Assembly (NCBI RefSeq): GCF_016526145.1
Contig: NZ_JADDUE010000003.1
Span: 186,001 to 250,000, forward strand
Direction of reading: 5' to 3'
DNA from: Saccharopolyspora galaxeae
Lineage (GTDB): Bacteria; Actinomycetota; Actinomycetes; Mycobacteriales; Pseudonocardiaceae
DNA: 64,000 nucleotides
Translations under genes and position numbers: made by a program
Notes under the pieces: generated by a model
Databases searched by the model: none
The model's input: the letters and a program-made list of their open reading frames with translations, nothing else
Told to the model about the DNA's origin: nothing
Shown here: positions 1 through 8,296 of the stretch, piece by piece
How the letters are laid out: each line of letters starts with the position of its first letter
How positions within the stretch are numbered: the stretch's first letter is position 1

Positions 1-58
1 GCGCCGCCGCGGAAATCCCGCGGAGAACCACGTTTCCGCGTTCACCCGGGAGGTTCCG

Positions 59-985
59 GTGCGCGTGCTGATCGTCAGCTGGGCGAGCTTCCTGCACGGC
101 GAGGCCGCCGCGGGTGACGTGGCGAGCATGTACCGGGTCGCGTCGGCACTCGAAACCGCGGGAATCCCGCACGATTCGGCGTGGAGCCCGATGTTGCGCC
201 CGGCGGCGATGTCCTTGGCGGACGCACCGGCGCAGAACTACACCGACGTGGTCTTCGTGTGCGGGCGGCTGCACGGCTGGCAGGTCGAGCAGCTGCACGA
301 CCGCTACGCCTCGTGCCACCGCGTGGCCGTGGGAAGTTCGGTGACAGACCCGCATTCGCCCGCCTACACCAGGTTCCACGCGGTGCTGGCCCGCGATTTC
401 CCCGGTGCTCCGGCGATTCGCGATCTGTCGGCGGGTGTGGCGTACGCGCGGACGCCGGTGGCGGCGCTGGTGCTCGCACCCGGCAGGTGGGAGCACGGCG
501 CGCACCTCCGGAAGGAGCGGGTGCACCAGCACCTGCTGGACTGGTTCGCCGGCGTCGACTGCGCCACGATCGTCGCCGATTCCCGGCTGGACACCGGAGA
601 TTCCCGGAGGTGCGCGACGCCCGACCAGTTCGCGGCGCTGCTGGACCGGTCCGACGTGGTCGTCACGACCCGCCTGCACGGTCTCGCGTTCGGACTCGCC
701 TGCGGCGTGCCGGTGCTGGCGGTGGACACCACCGCCGGTGGCGGCAAGCTCAGTGCGCAGGCGACGGCTTGGGAGTGGCCTGCGCTGTTGTCCGCCGAGG
801 ACGTCCACGTCGGCCCGGAACACGCCCACCCGCGCCTGCAACGCTGGTGGGAGTGGTGCCGCACCGCGGAGGCCCGCGTGCTGGCCGAAGCTCGCGCCGC
901 AGAAGCACCGGCAGCCGGGCGGAAAACGATGTCGCGGCTGCTCGACGATCTGCACAGCCGCGCGTCGCAGCCGGAGGGGACATGA
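59..985 (+). CDS. Polysaccharide pyruvyl transferase family protein
   Basis: About 308 residues from a GTG start with a GGGAGG ribosome site at 48-53. The N-terminus (MRVLIVSWASFLHGEAAAGD) looks like the Rossmann start of pyruvyl-transferase-like proteins, and the C-terminal part contains TTRLHGLAFGLACGVPVLAV (about residues 201-220), the R-L-H-G signature of the CsaB/WcaK-type PF04230 family. Members add pyruvate ketals to cell-wall sugars, but many are uncharacterised. No glycan cluster is visible around it, so the substrate is unknown. A short ORF overlaps its stop codon in an ATGA arrangement. Family assignment is fairly sure; activity is inferred. Confidence 0.75.
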   Translation: MRVLIVSWASFLHGEAAAGDVASMYRVASALETAGIPHDSAWSPMLRPAAMSLADAPAQNYTDVVFVCGRLHGWQVEQLHDRYASCHRVAVGSSVTDPHSPAYTRFHAVLARDFPGAPAIRDLSAGVAYARTPVAALVLAPGRWEHGAHLRKERVHQHLLDWFAGVDCATIVADSRLDTGDSRRCATPDQFAALLDRSDVVVTTRLHGLAFGLACGVPVLAVDTTAGGGKLSAQATAWEWPALLSAEDVHVGPEHAHPRLQRWWEWCRTAEARVLAEARAAEAPAAGRKTMSRLLDDLHSRASQPEGT

Positions 986-1200
986 GCAGCACCGTCGTGA
1001 GCACCACGCGGAATCGGGGCGAAGAAGCGCAGTGCCGGGCCGCCGCGGTGGCCGCGGTCGTGATCGCACCGGCCAGCACCAGCGCGTGCTTGTGTTCGAG
1101 TTCTCGGTTCTTAGCCCGACCAGACGAAATCGATGCGAAGCGGCACCTCTGCAGGCAACGCGACTGCGGTTTCGTCGCCGAACCGCTCGGGCAGCACTGA
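982..1200 (+). CDS. Possible small ORF coupled to the pyruvyl transferase gene (weak)
   Basis: A 72-codon frame starts with ATG inside the upstream stop (ATGA overlap) behind a GGAGGGG site, so translation is plausible. The sequence (MSSTVVSTTRNRGEEAQ...) resembles no family I recognise and has four Cys. The antisense strand over 1111-1200 holds a frame ending LRIDFVWSG that looks like a real C-terminus, so this stretch may instead be decayed DNA from an older minus-strand gene. Low confidence either way. Confidence 0.22.
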   Translation: MSSTVVSTTRNRGEEAQCRAAAVAAVVIAPASTSACLCSSSRFLARPDEIDAKRHLCRQRDCGFVAEPLGQH

Positions 1201-1242
1201 GTCATGGCGGAATTGAGATGCCGAGTTCCGAGAGGCGCGTTC

Positions 1243-1719
1243 ATGCGGCGCCGCGGATGCCACTTGCACCACGCTCTGCGCGGCGCTCTCGCCGGCGCCG
1301 CAGGCACGACCGCCCTCAACGCGGTCACCTACCTGGACATGGCGCTGCGCGCCCGGCCGGCGAGCAGCAGCCCGGAGCAGACCGTGCGCCAGGCCGAGCG
1401 GCACACCCGGCCGCTGCCCGGCGACGAGTCCAGCGCGGGCAACCGCCGCTCCGGGATCGGCGCCCTGCTCGGCATCGCGGCCGGAGTGACCAGCGGTGTC
1501 CTCTACGGCTGCGCCCGCACCTGGTGCCCGCGCACACCGGTGCCGCTGCTGGCGATCGGTGCGGGCCTTGCCGCGAACGCGGGCAGCACCGCTCCCATGA
1601 CGGCGCTCGGCGTGACCGACCCGCGCGAATGGACCGCCGAGTCGTGGCTGATGGACCTGGTGCCGCACCTGGCATTCGGTGCGGTGACCGCGCTGGCCTA
1701 CGAGGGCTTCCGGCGCTGA
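1243..1719 (+). CDS. Hypothetical small membrane protein
   Basis: 158 residues from ATG 1243, chosen because GAGAGG lies 7 nt upstream; an ATG at 1204 in frame lacks a site. Four weakly hydrophobic, Gly/Ala-rich segments (around residues 10-30, 70-90, 100-118 and 140-155) suggest a small polytopic membrane protein. A polar linker (about residues 35-65) separates the first helix from the rest. The order helix, TALNAVTYLDMALRARP, linker, glycine-rich helices is typical of uncharacterised actinobacterial membrane proteins. No catalytic motif is visible and no function can be assigned. Confidence 0.6.
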   Translation: MRRRGCHLHHALRGALAGAAGTTALNAVTYLDMALRARPASSSPEQTVRQAERHTRPLPGDESSAGNRRSGIGALLGIAAGVTSGVLYGCARTWCPRTPVPLLAIGAGLAANAGSTAPMTALGVTDPREWTAESWLMDLVPHLAFGAVTALAYEGFRR

Positions 1720-1806
1720 TCGGCCGGACCAGGCCGACGATCGGTGCAACTGGCGGTCGGGCGAGCTCGGCGATCGGGCAGGCTCGATGATCGGGTGAGG
1801 CGGCCG

Positions 1807-1854
1807 GTCAGTCCAGGTCGCCCTCAGTCCAGGTCGCCGTCAGTCCAAGTCGCC
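1807..1854. repeat. Three tandem 16-bp repeats over a stop codon
   Basis: Units at 1807-1822, 1823-1838 and 1839-1854 share TCAGTCCARGTCGCC. The innermost unit encodes the last residues and stop (G-D-L-D-stop) of the minus-strand acetyltransferase; the other two are extra copies just past its stop. The array looks like a local slippage duplication of the gene end. Confidence 0.85.
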
Positions 1855-2370
1855 GGGCCGGACGCGGTACACGTGCAGCGTCCGGTCGTAGTACTTGCCG
1901 GTCTCCCCGACCCAGTCCATGCCGATCCGCTGCGCGGTGGCGTGCGCGCGGTCGTTCGTCGGGTCGATCACCGCGAACAGCTCCACCGCCTCGTGCTCGA
2001 ACGCCCAGCGGATCAACGCGCGGGTCGCTTCCACCGCGTAACCGTGACCCCAGCAGTTCGGCCGCAGGTGCCAGGCCACCTCCACGTCCTCGTGGTGCGG
2101 CGGGAGCAGGCGCAGCTCGGCGCCGCCGACGATCTCCCCGCTGTCGCGGTGCACGACCGCCCAACGACCCTGCGGCGGTTCCAGCTGCTCCTGCTCGGCG
2201 ATCCACTGCTCGAGCACGCGGCCCATCGCGGCCAGGTCGGCGACCCGGGGCATCGACGGCACCAGCCAGTCGGTCACGGTCGCGGTGCCGTAGACGGCGA
2301 ACGCGCCCGCCACGTCGTCCGGTCGCCACTCCCGGATCAGCAGGCGCTCGGTGACCGGCATCGAGGACAT
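1840..2370 (-). CDS. GNAT-family N-acetyltransferase (RimJ/RimL-like)
   Basis: 176 residues. The N-terminal TERLLIREWRPDDVAGAF is the usual beginning of RimJ/RimL-type acetyltransferases, and NCWGHGYAVEATRALIRWAF (about residues 105-124) is the acetyl-CoA pyrophosphate loop region with the expected G-x-G. The following DPTNDRAHATAQRIGMDWVG matches the family's ending, where substrate side chains lie. Substrate is unknown; N-terminal amines of proteins or small amines are the usual targets. A second in-frame ATG at 2361 is an equally good start, since no clear ribosome site distinguishes them. The gene ends in a tandem repeat. Confidence 0.85.
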   Translation of the reverse strand: MSSMPVTERLLIREWRPDDVAGAFAVYGTATVTDWLVPSMPRVADLAAMGRVLEQWIAEQEQLEPPQGRWAVVHRDSGEIVGGAELRLLPPHHEDVEVAWHLRPNCWGHGYAVEATRALIRWAFEHEAVELFAVIDPTNDRAHATAQRIGMDWVGETGKYYDRTLHVYRVRPGDLD

Positions 2371-2412
2371 GCCGGAAACGTTAGCGGTCGCGATGCCCGC
2401 GGGCAGCCCGCC

Positions 2413-2481
2413 GTCCGCTCAGCGGACCAGATGCCGCAGGCGCCGGGTCCGCGCTCGAGGAACTCCGCGCCCGGCGCCTGC
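2413..2481. terminator. Two hairpins between the hydrolase and acetyltransferase genes
   Basis: GTCCGCT/AGCGGAC (2413-2419 and 2421-2427) is a perfect 7-bp stem with a 1-nt centre. GCAGGCGCCGGG/CCCGGCGCCTGC (2436-2447 and 2470-2481) is a perfect 12-bp stem with a 22-nt loop. They lie downstream of the minus-strand hydrolase and could end its transcript. No T-run follows, as is usual in actinomycetes. Confidence 0.6.
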
Positions 2482-2522
2482 ACCGCAGGGATCAGCGCCG
2501 CGGAGTGCCGCGATCACGCGAT

Positions 2523-4139
2523 TCAGCCCAACGGCACGTCGAACCGTCCGGGCCCGCTGAACGAGACGGCCCCGCCGGGCTCGCTTTCCCCGCCATAGCG
2601 GGGATCGACGGTGTCGGCGACCAGCACGAGCCGGTGTCCCGCGGGCAACTGCCACACCGCGGGCTCCAGCGCGAGGTCGACCTGCTGCGGCTCGCCGGGC
2701 TCCGCGTCGCGCAAGGTGATCGGCTTGTGCGTGATCAGGCGGCCGCCACCTGCCGGATCCACGTCGTAGAGGTAGGCGAACAGCGAAGTCGTGCCGGACT
2801 CCGGCGTGACGGTGGTGCGCAGTTTCGGCGCGCCGGAAACGGTGACCGAGCTCGGGTAGGGCTCGGTCCGCCAGACCCCGGCCGCGCGGCGGTCCACGAG
2901 CGGCACGGAAGTCGCCACCGGGATCTGGAACTGCTGCAGGACACCGCTCACGATCGCCGCGCCGCTGTCGGCGACCGTCGGCGACCCGGTGCCGATCCGG
3001 TGCTGCCAGGCCGGTTGCGGGTCCGGAGCGAGCGTCCCAGTGGCGGGGGTTGCAGGCGCGGGCGCCGGGCCGCCGAGGTGGCGGGTGTCGACCGCTCCGG
3101 TCACCGATTCCCAGTCCGGGTATCCGCGCCAGTTGCCCCCGCTGACCGGCTTGAGCTGCACGGGATTCTCGGTGTCGATGCCGTTGGGCACGCCGCGCAG
3201 GTGGTGGTCGAACCAGCGGCGCGCGGCGTCCCAGCTGTCGTTCGGCAACCCGGCGGCGCCGAACAGCTCCGGACCCGCGTGATCACCCGGCGCGAGCATC
3301 AGCCGCTTCGGCCCGGTCAGCTTCCGGTAGAGCTCGGTCATCTGCTGCGGCGGGAACAGCGAGTCCTCCCAGGAGTGGGCGAGCAGCACCGCGGTCCCGT
3401 TCTTGTTGAGCTCGTCGGTTTCGGCCAGCGGCGAGCGGTCGGCGGCCAGGTGCAGCGCTTGCTCGATGCGGCCCTCGCGGTAGGCGCGTTCGAGCGCCCG
3501 GAGGTCTGCGCCGAAGCGGCCGGTGGGGTGCCCGATCGCCAGCAGCATCTCCACGGCTTGGGTGCTGACCGTGCGGTTCGGGTACAGCGAGGTGACCAGG
3601 TCGGACCAGCCGCTCATCGAGGCCACCGCCCGCACCCGCGGATCTTCGGCGGCGGTGAGCGCGCTGATGCCCGCGCCGTAGGAGATGCCGCCCATGCCGA
3701 TCCGGCCCGGGTCGGCGGCGGTGTTGGCCAGCGCCCAGTCGATCACCTTGGAGGCGTCGGCGCGGTCCTCGGGTCCGCCGACCTCGATCTCGCCGCCGGA
3801 GGCGTAGAAGCCGCGGGCCGTGTAGGTGACCACGACGTAACCCGACTCGTAGGCGAGCCGCGCGGCCGCGCCGACGTACTCGATGTTCGGCACCGCCCAG
3901 CTCGCGGGCATCACCAGCAGCGGGAACGGGCCGTCGCCCGCCGGTTCGATCACCTTGGCGTCCAGGGTGACGCCGTCGGCGCCGGGCACCGTGCGGTGGC
4001 TGATCGAGACGCCCGGCGCGGCGCCATCGGCACCCGCGGGCCGAGCGGCACCGGCGGGCGGGGCGAACGCGGCTCCCGCGGGCGGCGCCAGGAACAGCAC
4101 GGCGAGCAAGGCGGTGAAGAGGACGAGCAGGCGGCGCAC
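2523..4139 (-). CDS. Secreted CocE/NonD-family alpha/beta hydrolase (X-Pro dipeptidyl-peptidase-like)
   Basis: 538 residues from GTG 4139, with AGGAG at 4147-4151. An Arg-Arg followed by a hydrophobic run (LLVLFTALLAVLFL) and AGAAFA is a Sec signal peptide. The catalytic domain shows MGGISYGAGISAL (nucleophile Ser about residue 153), the acid in WEDSLFP and the histidine in GDHAG, followed by a jelly-roll C-terminal domain (from about residue 400) typical of the peptidase S15/CocE group. Such enzymes hydrolyse esters, amides or Xaa-Pro peptides outside the cell. It is transcribed away from a 520-bp promoter region shared with the ATP-binding protein gene. Exact substrate cannot be told. Confidence 0.88.
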   Translation of the reverse strand: MRRLLVLFTALLAVLFLAPPAGAAFAPPAGAARPAGADGAAPGVSISHRTVPGADGVTLDAKVIEPAGDGPFPLLVMPASWAVPNIEYVGAAARLAYESGYVVVTYTARGFYASGGEIEVGGPEDRADASKVIDWALANTAADPGRIGMGGISYGAGISALTAAEDPRVRAVASMSGWSDLVTSLYPNRTVSTQAVEMLLAIGHPTGRFGADLRALERAYREGRIEQALHLAADRSPLAETDELNKNGTAVLLAHSWEDSLFPPQQMTELYRKLTGPKRLMLAPGDHAGPELFGAAGLPNDSWDAARRWFDHHLRGVPNGIDTENPVQLKPVSGGNWRGYPDWESVTGAVDTRHLGGPAPAPATPATGTLAPDPQPAWQHRIGTGSPTVADSGAAIVSGVLQQFQIPVATSVPLVDRRAAGVWRTEPYPSSVTVSGAPKLRTTVTPESGTTSLFAYLYDVDPAGGGRLITHKPITLRDAEPGEPQQVDLALEPAVWQLPAGHRLVLVADTVDPRYGGESEPGGAVSFSGPGRFDVPLG

Positions 4140-4663
4140 GACGATCTCCTGTCCGTGATCCACAGCACTGGGGACGCAGGAAGTGAACATCGTTTTACTC
4201 ACCGGTAGCAACACTTCCTCGGTTCAGCCGCCGCCGATCACCGCGGCCACCCCCGCGACGGCCGAGCCCCGCTGCGACCGGCGCGAACGGACCGCCCGTT
4301 CGCACCGGGCCCGCCGCCGGCCCACCGACGAATGCGCGGCGGGAAATTCGCGACTTTCGGGGAAAGTCGATTTACCGCGCGGGAAACGCACCGATAACAA
4401 CAACAAGCGGAAAGTTTCCATCGCGAACGTCGGCCGAAGCCCGAACGCAGCAGGAAACGGCCGCTAACCCGGTCGCAGCCGGTCACCGCGGACTCCACTC
4501 GAAGGGTGACCAACCGGTGACCACCGGAGTCCTCGCCAATCGGCCCCGCGACGTGACACCCTCGGCAACAACCCCTGCCAAACACGAGAGAAAGTTGGGT
4601 TGGCAAGATACGGAGTCCGGGTGACGGCCTGGATCGCACCGGAGCACGACAGGAAGGAACCAG
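4140..4663. promoter_or_regulatory. Divergent intergenic region with two inverted repeats
   Basis: No convincing gene. It separates the divergent hydrolase and ATP-binding protein genes. CGGCGCGAACGG/CCGTTCGCACCG around 4279-4307 is a short hairpin sharing GAACGG/CCGTTCG with the 51-bp palindromes found elsewhere. CGACTTTC/GAAAGTCG (4351-4358 and 4362-4369) is a perfect 8-bp inverted repeat in an AT-richer patch and is a candidate operator. GGTGACCAACCGGTGACC (about 4505-4522) contains a direct GGTGACC repeat. Confidence 0.45.
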
Positions 4664-5188
4664 GTGAACGCCGACACCGCACAGGTCGACGACCTGCGAC
4701 TCATCGCACTGCCCACCGCGTTGAACTGCACCGACATCTTCGTGCGGTTCACCCTCAGCGAGTGGTCGCTGCGCCCGCTGGCCGACGAGGCCGCGCAGAC
4801 GACCGGGACGATGGTGGAGGCCGCCGTGGCCGCGGCCGACCAGAGCTCGCCCGGTTTCCTCACGATCCGATTGCGATTGCGCGGCGATTGCCTGGTCATC
4901 GAGGTCGAGGACGAGATCGCGGGCGGGCCGCCCGCGCCGCTGAAGGAGCTCGAAGGAATCCGCACCGGCGTCGAGCCGCTGGAGGGCCGCGGGCACCGCA
5001 GGTGGTGCGAGCTCGCGCTGCCGTCGGGCATGAGCGCCTCGGCGGTGCCGCTGCCGCGCCGGGAGAAGCGCCGCTCCCCTGCCGCCGAGGCCCTCGGCGA
5101 CGAGCCGGACGAGCTGGACCCGCAGGTGATGCAGCGACTGCTGACCGGGCTCAACCGCGCGGGTGGCGGCGGGCACGCCGCGGAGTGA
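4664..5188 (+). CDS. ATP-binding protein, RsbW-like HATPase fold (divergent)
   Basis: 174 residues from GTG 4664 behind AGGAAGG. The opening LPTALNCTDIFVRFTLSEWSL followed by a helix and the segment LTIRLRLRGDCLVIEVEDEI has the secondary-structure order of RsbW/SpoIIAB-type anti-sigma ATPases common in actinomycetes, where the later acidic motif binds ATP/Mg. The usual N-box Asn and G1-box D-x-G-x-G are not obvious, so it may bind nucleotide weakly or not at all. The acidic C-terminal tail (about residues 130-174) is lineage-specific. Probably a regulatory partner protein; no sigma factor gene is adjacent. Confidence 0.6.
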   Translation: MNADTAQVDDLRLIALPTALNCTDIFVRFTLSEWSLRPLADEAAQTTGTMVEAAVAAADQSSPGFLTIRLRLRGDCLVIEVEDEIAGGPPAPLKELEGIRTGVEPLEGRGHRRWCELALPSGMSASAVPLPRREKRRSPAAEALGDEPDELDPQVMQRLLTGLNRAGGGGHAAE

Positions 5189-5269
5189 GCACCGCGCCGG
5201 CCGGTCGCGGCGAACCGGTCGGCGTGCGGGCCCGCCGCGCGCGATGGCTCCTACACAGCGAGCACGTGA

Positions 5270-5578
5270 TCAGCGGCCGCGCAACCGAGCGAGCACGGCG
5301 TCCGCGGACAGCCCGGTGAGTTCCCGCTCGGCCGGCCAACGCGCCAGCACCGCTGACGCGGCCCGCGTCGGCTCCGCGGGCAGCCCGGCAGCGTCCAGCG
5401 TCCGCGCGATCTCGTGCATCTCCGGCCCCACCGCCAGGCGCGTTCGGAGACGCTCGGCAGGTAGTCGCGCGCGAGCACCACAGCAAGGTGTGTCCCCTGC
5501 TGCGCAGTTGAGCGCCGACCGCGGCACCGGTCTCGCCGGGTGCAGCAGCCCCACGGTGCTCGGTTCGGCGGGGGTCAT
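5270..5578 (-). CDS. Small hypothetical protein coupled to the XRE/TPR regulator
   Basis: 102 residues. Its ATG (5576-5578) overlaps the stop of the upstream regulator in an ATGA arrangement, which argues that it is a real, translationally coupled gene. The N-terminus is Pro/Arg rich with two Cys near CCG; the second half (PEMHEIARTLDAAGLPAEPT...) is predicted helical and ends LSADAVLARLRGR. No family recognised. It may modulate the regulator or serve as its partner; this is inference from the coupling only. Confidence 0.55.
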   Translation of the reverse strand: MTPAEPSTVGLLHPARPVPRSALNCAAGDTPCCGARARLPAERLRTRLAVGPEMHEIARTLDAAGLPAEPTRAASAVLARWPAERELTGLSADAVLARLRGR

Positions 5579-6942
5579 CTCGTGCGCTCCGGAGGCCGCG
5601 CGGACTCGCAGAACGACGTGATCCGCTCGCGCAGGTCCAGCGCCAGCGGCGTGCTCTGCAGGTTGGGCCGGTGCAGCACGTTCGTCAGCTGCCGCAACCG
5701 GCGCAGCACACTGTCGGTGCGACGTTGCCCGGTCACCTCCAGTACGGCCTGCACCTGCTCGGCGGCACCTTCCAGGTCGTCCCGGCCGAGCCGGGCGATC
5801 GCCAGGTCCAGCCGGGTCAGGCTCAACTCGCCGAGCCTGCGCAGCTCCGGCGGATCCTGCCCGTAGAGCTCGACCGCTTCGACCGCGGCGCGTTCGGCGC
5901 GCTCCAGGTTCGCCCGCTCACCCAGCCACAACCACGCCGAGGCGCTGTAGAAGGTCTGCTTGGCCATCGGGAACGCCATCAGACCGCCCGGTTCGTCCTC
6001 GCCGATCACCTGCTCGCGCGCCTTGTCGGCACGCCTGAGCGCGTCCTCGGCGGCGCGCTGATCGCCCAACCGCGCGTGCGCGCGTGCCTCGATCGCTGCC
6101 AGCCGCACCCGCGGTGTACCGGTCTCCGGCACGTAGTCCCAGCCCTGCCCGGCGAGTTCCACCGCGTCCCGCGGACGCTCGTCCCAGTAGGCGATCAAGC
6201 TCTGGGTGCCGCGGATCCAGGAGCGCAGCGAGTCGTTGCCCGCCAGCTCGGCGCACAGGAACGCGGTGCGCGCCTGGGTTTCCGCGGCAGGCAGCTCGCC
6301 CAGGTCGAACGACGAGTTGGCGAGCACTCCGCACACCACTGCGCCGACGAGGTAGAGGTGCCGGGTCCGCGCCGGGGGCTGCCTGCCTTCGAGCAGCTCG
6401 AACACCCGGTCCCGGAGTTCCCGCAGCTCCACGAACAGCGGGTACACCGGCCGATTCGGGTAGGTGGTGACGATCCGGTGCACATCGGCCTGGAACTGCT
6501 CGACGGTGTGCGGGCCGATGTTGCTCTGCTCGGCGAACTGCCCGAACCGGGCGGATTCGACGGCCGCCATGGCGACCTCGCTTTCGTTCGACGCGTCCGG
6601 ACGGTCGGCATCGCGCTGCGCCGGAGGCCGGTCCTCGGCCGTCCGGACCGCGTCCTCCTGCCGCGCTTCTTGCGACCGCGCTCGTTCCGACAGCGGTGGG
6701 CCGAACAGTTCCTCGGCGGGTGCGTCGAACATCCGCTCCAGCACCCGGCAGGTCGCCGGGTGCGGCAGTCCGCCGAGCAGCCCGCCGAGCCACCGCCCCG
6801 CCTGCCGCTGGGACACGACGGTGCGCTCCCCGAGCTCTTCGGCTGCGGCCTGGAAATCGGCGCAGAACTCCCGCACGGTGCGGCGGTGCTGCCGCAGCAC
6901 CTGTTCCAGCCGGGTACGCGCGGGCGGTTGTGCTGCGAGCAC
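5575..6942 (-). CDS. XRE-like transcriptional regulator with C-terminal TPR domain
   Basis: 455 residues from GTG 6942 behind CGGAGG. Residues about 8-75 form a helix-turn-helix-type domain (TRLEQVLRQHRRTVREFCAD ... SQRQAGRWLGG), then a charged linker (about 80-120), then a long all-helical C-terminal region with repeated A-x-x-x-L-G-x-x-x-A-A patterns (about 170-440) typical of TPR repeats. This is the large actinomycete family of XRE/TPR regulators whose ligands are mostly unknown. Divergent from the GT9-like gene across 200 bp, it may control that gene as well as the small coupled ORF downstream. Confidence 0.8.
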   Translation of the reverse strand: MLAAQPPARTRLEQVLRQHRRTVREFCADFQAAAEELGERTVVSQRQAGRWLGGLLGGLPHPATCRVLERMFDAPAEELFGPPLSERARSQEARQEDAVRTAEDRPPAQRDADRPDASNESEVAMAAVESARFGQFAEQSNIGPHTVEQFQADVHRIVTTYPNRPVYPLFVELRELRDRVFELLEGRQPPARTRHLYLVGAVVCGVLANSSFDLGELPAAETQARTAFLCAELAGNDSLRSWIRGTQSLIAYWDERPRDAVELAGQGWDYVPETGTPRVRLAAIEARAHARLGDQRAAEDALRRADKAREQVIGEDEPGGLMAFPMAKQTFYSASAWLWLGERANLERAERAAVEAVELYGQDPPELRRLGELSLTRLDLAIARLGRDDLEGAAEQVQAVLEVTGQRRTDSVLRRLRQLTNVLHRPNLQSTPLALDLRERITSFCESARPPERTR

Positions 6943-7141
6943 TTGCGGCCTCCGATCACCTCGGCGATGCCGTCCGCTGAATTGCTCCGGCCGGTCCGGC
7001 CGTGCGAACAGCCTATGAAGTGAACGAGATGTTCCACACCGATGTCAGGCAAATGTCGGACTGGCGCGGGCGAGGTGTCGTAGCAGTGTCCGGCGCGTTC
7101 GCCGCAAACTGAATTGTCGAGATCGGCGGAGGTGATCGCGC

Positions 7142-8233
7142 GTGTCGATCCAGCAGGATCTGATCGAGTGGCAGGTGCAGGACGTCCGGTGCCATCGCGG
7201 GGGCAGGATGCTCGTTCCCGCGGAGCAGGCACCTTTCGGCCGGACACTGCCATATCGCAGATTCGCGGGGGAACGGCCGAATTCCGGTTGTGCGGAAATC
7301 GTGCGTTCCCGGGGCTGGATCGCGGACCTCGGCCAGCGCGGTCTCGGTGATCTGCTGCTGGGACTTTCGGCGGTGACCGCGCTGCGCGAGGTCAGCGGGG
7401 ACGTGCCGCTGCACTACAGCGGTCCGGAAGCGCAGCTGCTGCGGCGCTGCGCGGTGCCGCTGGCATCGGCCGAGCACACCACGGGGCCGCACGTGGTGCG
7501 CACCGGAACCCGCTCGCCGGTGCGGTTCCGGATCGATCCGCAGGAGCATCCGACCTGGCTGGACCGGCTCGGATCGGGCCAGGTCGAGGTGCATGCCGCG
7601 CTGCCGATGCGGCAGTACCTCGCGGTGGAGCAGAGCCTCGGCCAGCGGCTGTCCGCCGAGACAGCGCCCGCTCCCGGCTTCCGCTCCGCGCGGGCCGCGC
7701 AACCGTGGCACGTGGTTTTCGTGGCCGTGCCAGGCAGGCTGCGGCACCTGGAGTTCCAGCTGTCCGGTTTCGCGGCGGTGGCCCGGGAATTGGTCGGCAT
7801 GGTCGCAGCGCCCTGGCGGTTCACGGTGATCACCGCGCGCAACACCGCCGGCGCGGACGACTTCGACGGACTGCCCGCCGACGTGCTCTGCGAGCCGGAT
7901 GCGGCCGAGTGCGTGGACCTGTTCGCCTCGGCCGAACTCGTGGTGGGCACCGACTCGGAGCGCACCCGGCTCGCGGCGTTGACCGAGCGCGCCGACGGGC
8001 ACGGGCCGCAGGTCGTGGGGTTGTACTCACGGCACGCGCACACGAAGTGGACCACCGGCCGAGCCGGCCACCACGCGATCGCGACCCGGTTCGCCCAGCT
8101 GCTCGCACTGGCCGATCGCAGCGCCGAACCGGCAGAGCTGACCGACGAGACCTGGGCTGCGCAAGCGGATCTGAGCCCGGTGCCGCCCGCGCTGGTCGCC
8201 GAGTTCGCCGCGCGCTGCGCGGGATGGTGCTGA
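7142..8233 (+). CDS. GT9/heptosyltransferase-like protein of unknown role
   Basis: 363 residues from GTG 7142, CGGAGG at 7127-7132. The segment DLGQRGLGDLLLGLSAVTAL (about residues 63-82) matches the glycine-rich N-terminal loop of GT-B family 9 glycosyltransferases (consensus G-x-G-D-x-L-x-x-L-x-A-L). The second half keeps a Rossmann-like order, with VDLFASAELVVGTDSERTRL resembling the donor-site region 'ASADLVVGNDSGPxHLA'. The overall match is remote, so it may be a glycosyltransferase-fold protein with other activity. It stands alone, divergent from an XRE/TPR regulator. Confidence 0.5.
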   Translation: MSIQQDLIEWQVQDVRCHRGGRMLVPAEQAPFGRTLPYRRFAGERPNSGCAEIVRSRGWIADLGQRGLGDLLLGLSAVTALREVSGDVPLHYSGPEAQLLRRCAVPLASAEHTTGPHVVRTGTRSPVRFRIDPQEHPTWLDRLGSGQVEVHAALPMRQYLAVEQSLGQRLSAETAPAPGFRSARAAQPWHVVFVAVPGRLRHLEFQLSGFAAVARELVGMVAAPWRFTVITARNTAGADDFDGLPADVLCEPDAAECVDLFASAELVVGTDSERTRLAALTERADGHGPQVVGLYSRHAHTKWTTGRAGHHAIATRFAQLLALADRSAEPAELTDETWAAQADLSPVPPALVAEFAARCAGWC

Positions 8234-8296
8234 CCGGCAAGAAATCGGTTGCCGGAACCGGCCGGGGCGGCGCACCGCAGTGGTACGTTCACCGCG

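Noticed and set aside
2505-4208. 567-residue open frame antisense to the CocE-type hydrolase
   Set aside because: Shadow frame without motif or ribosome site.
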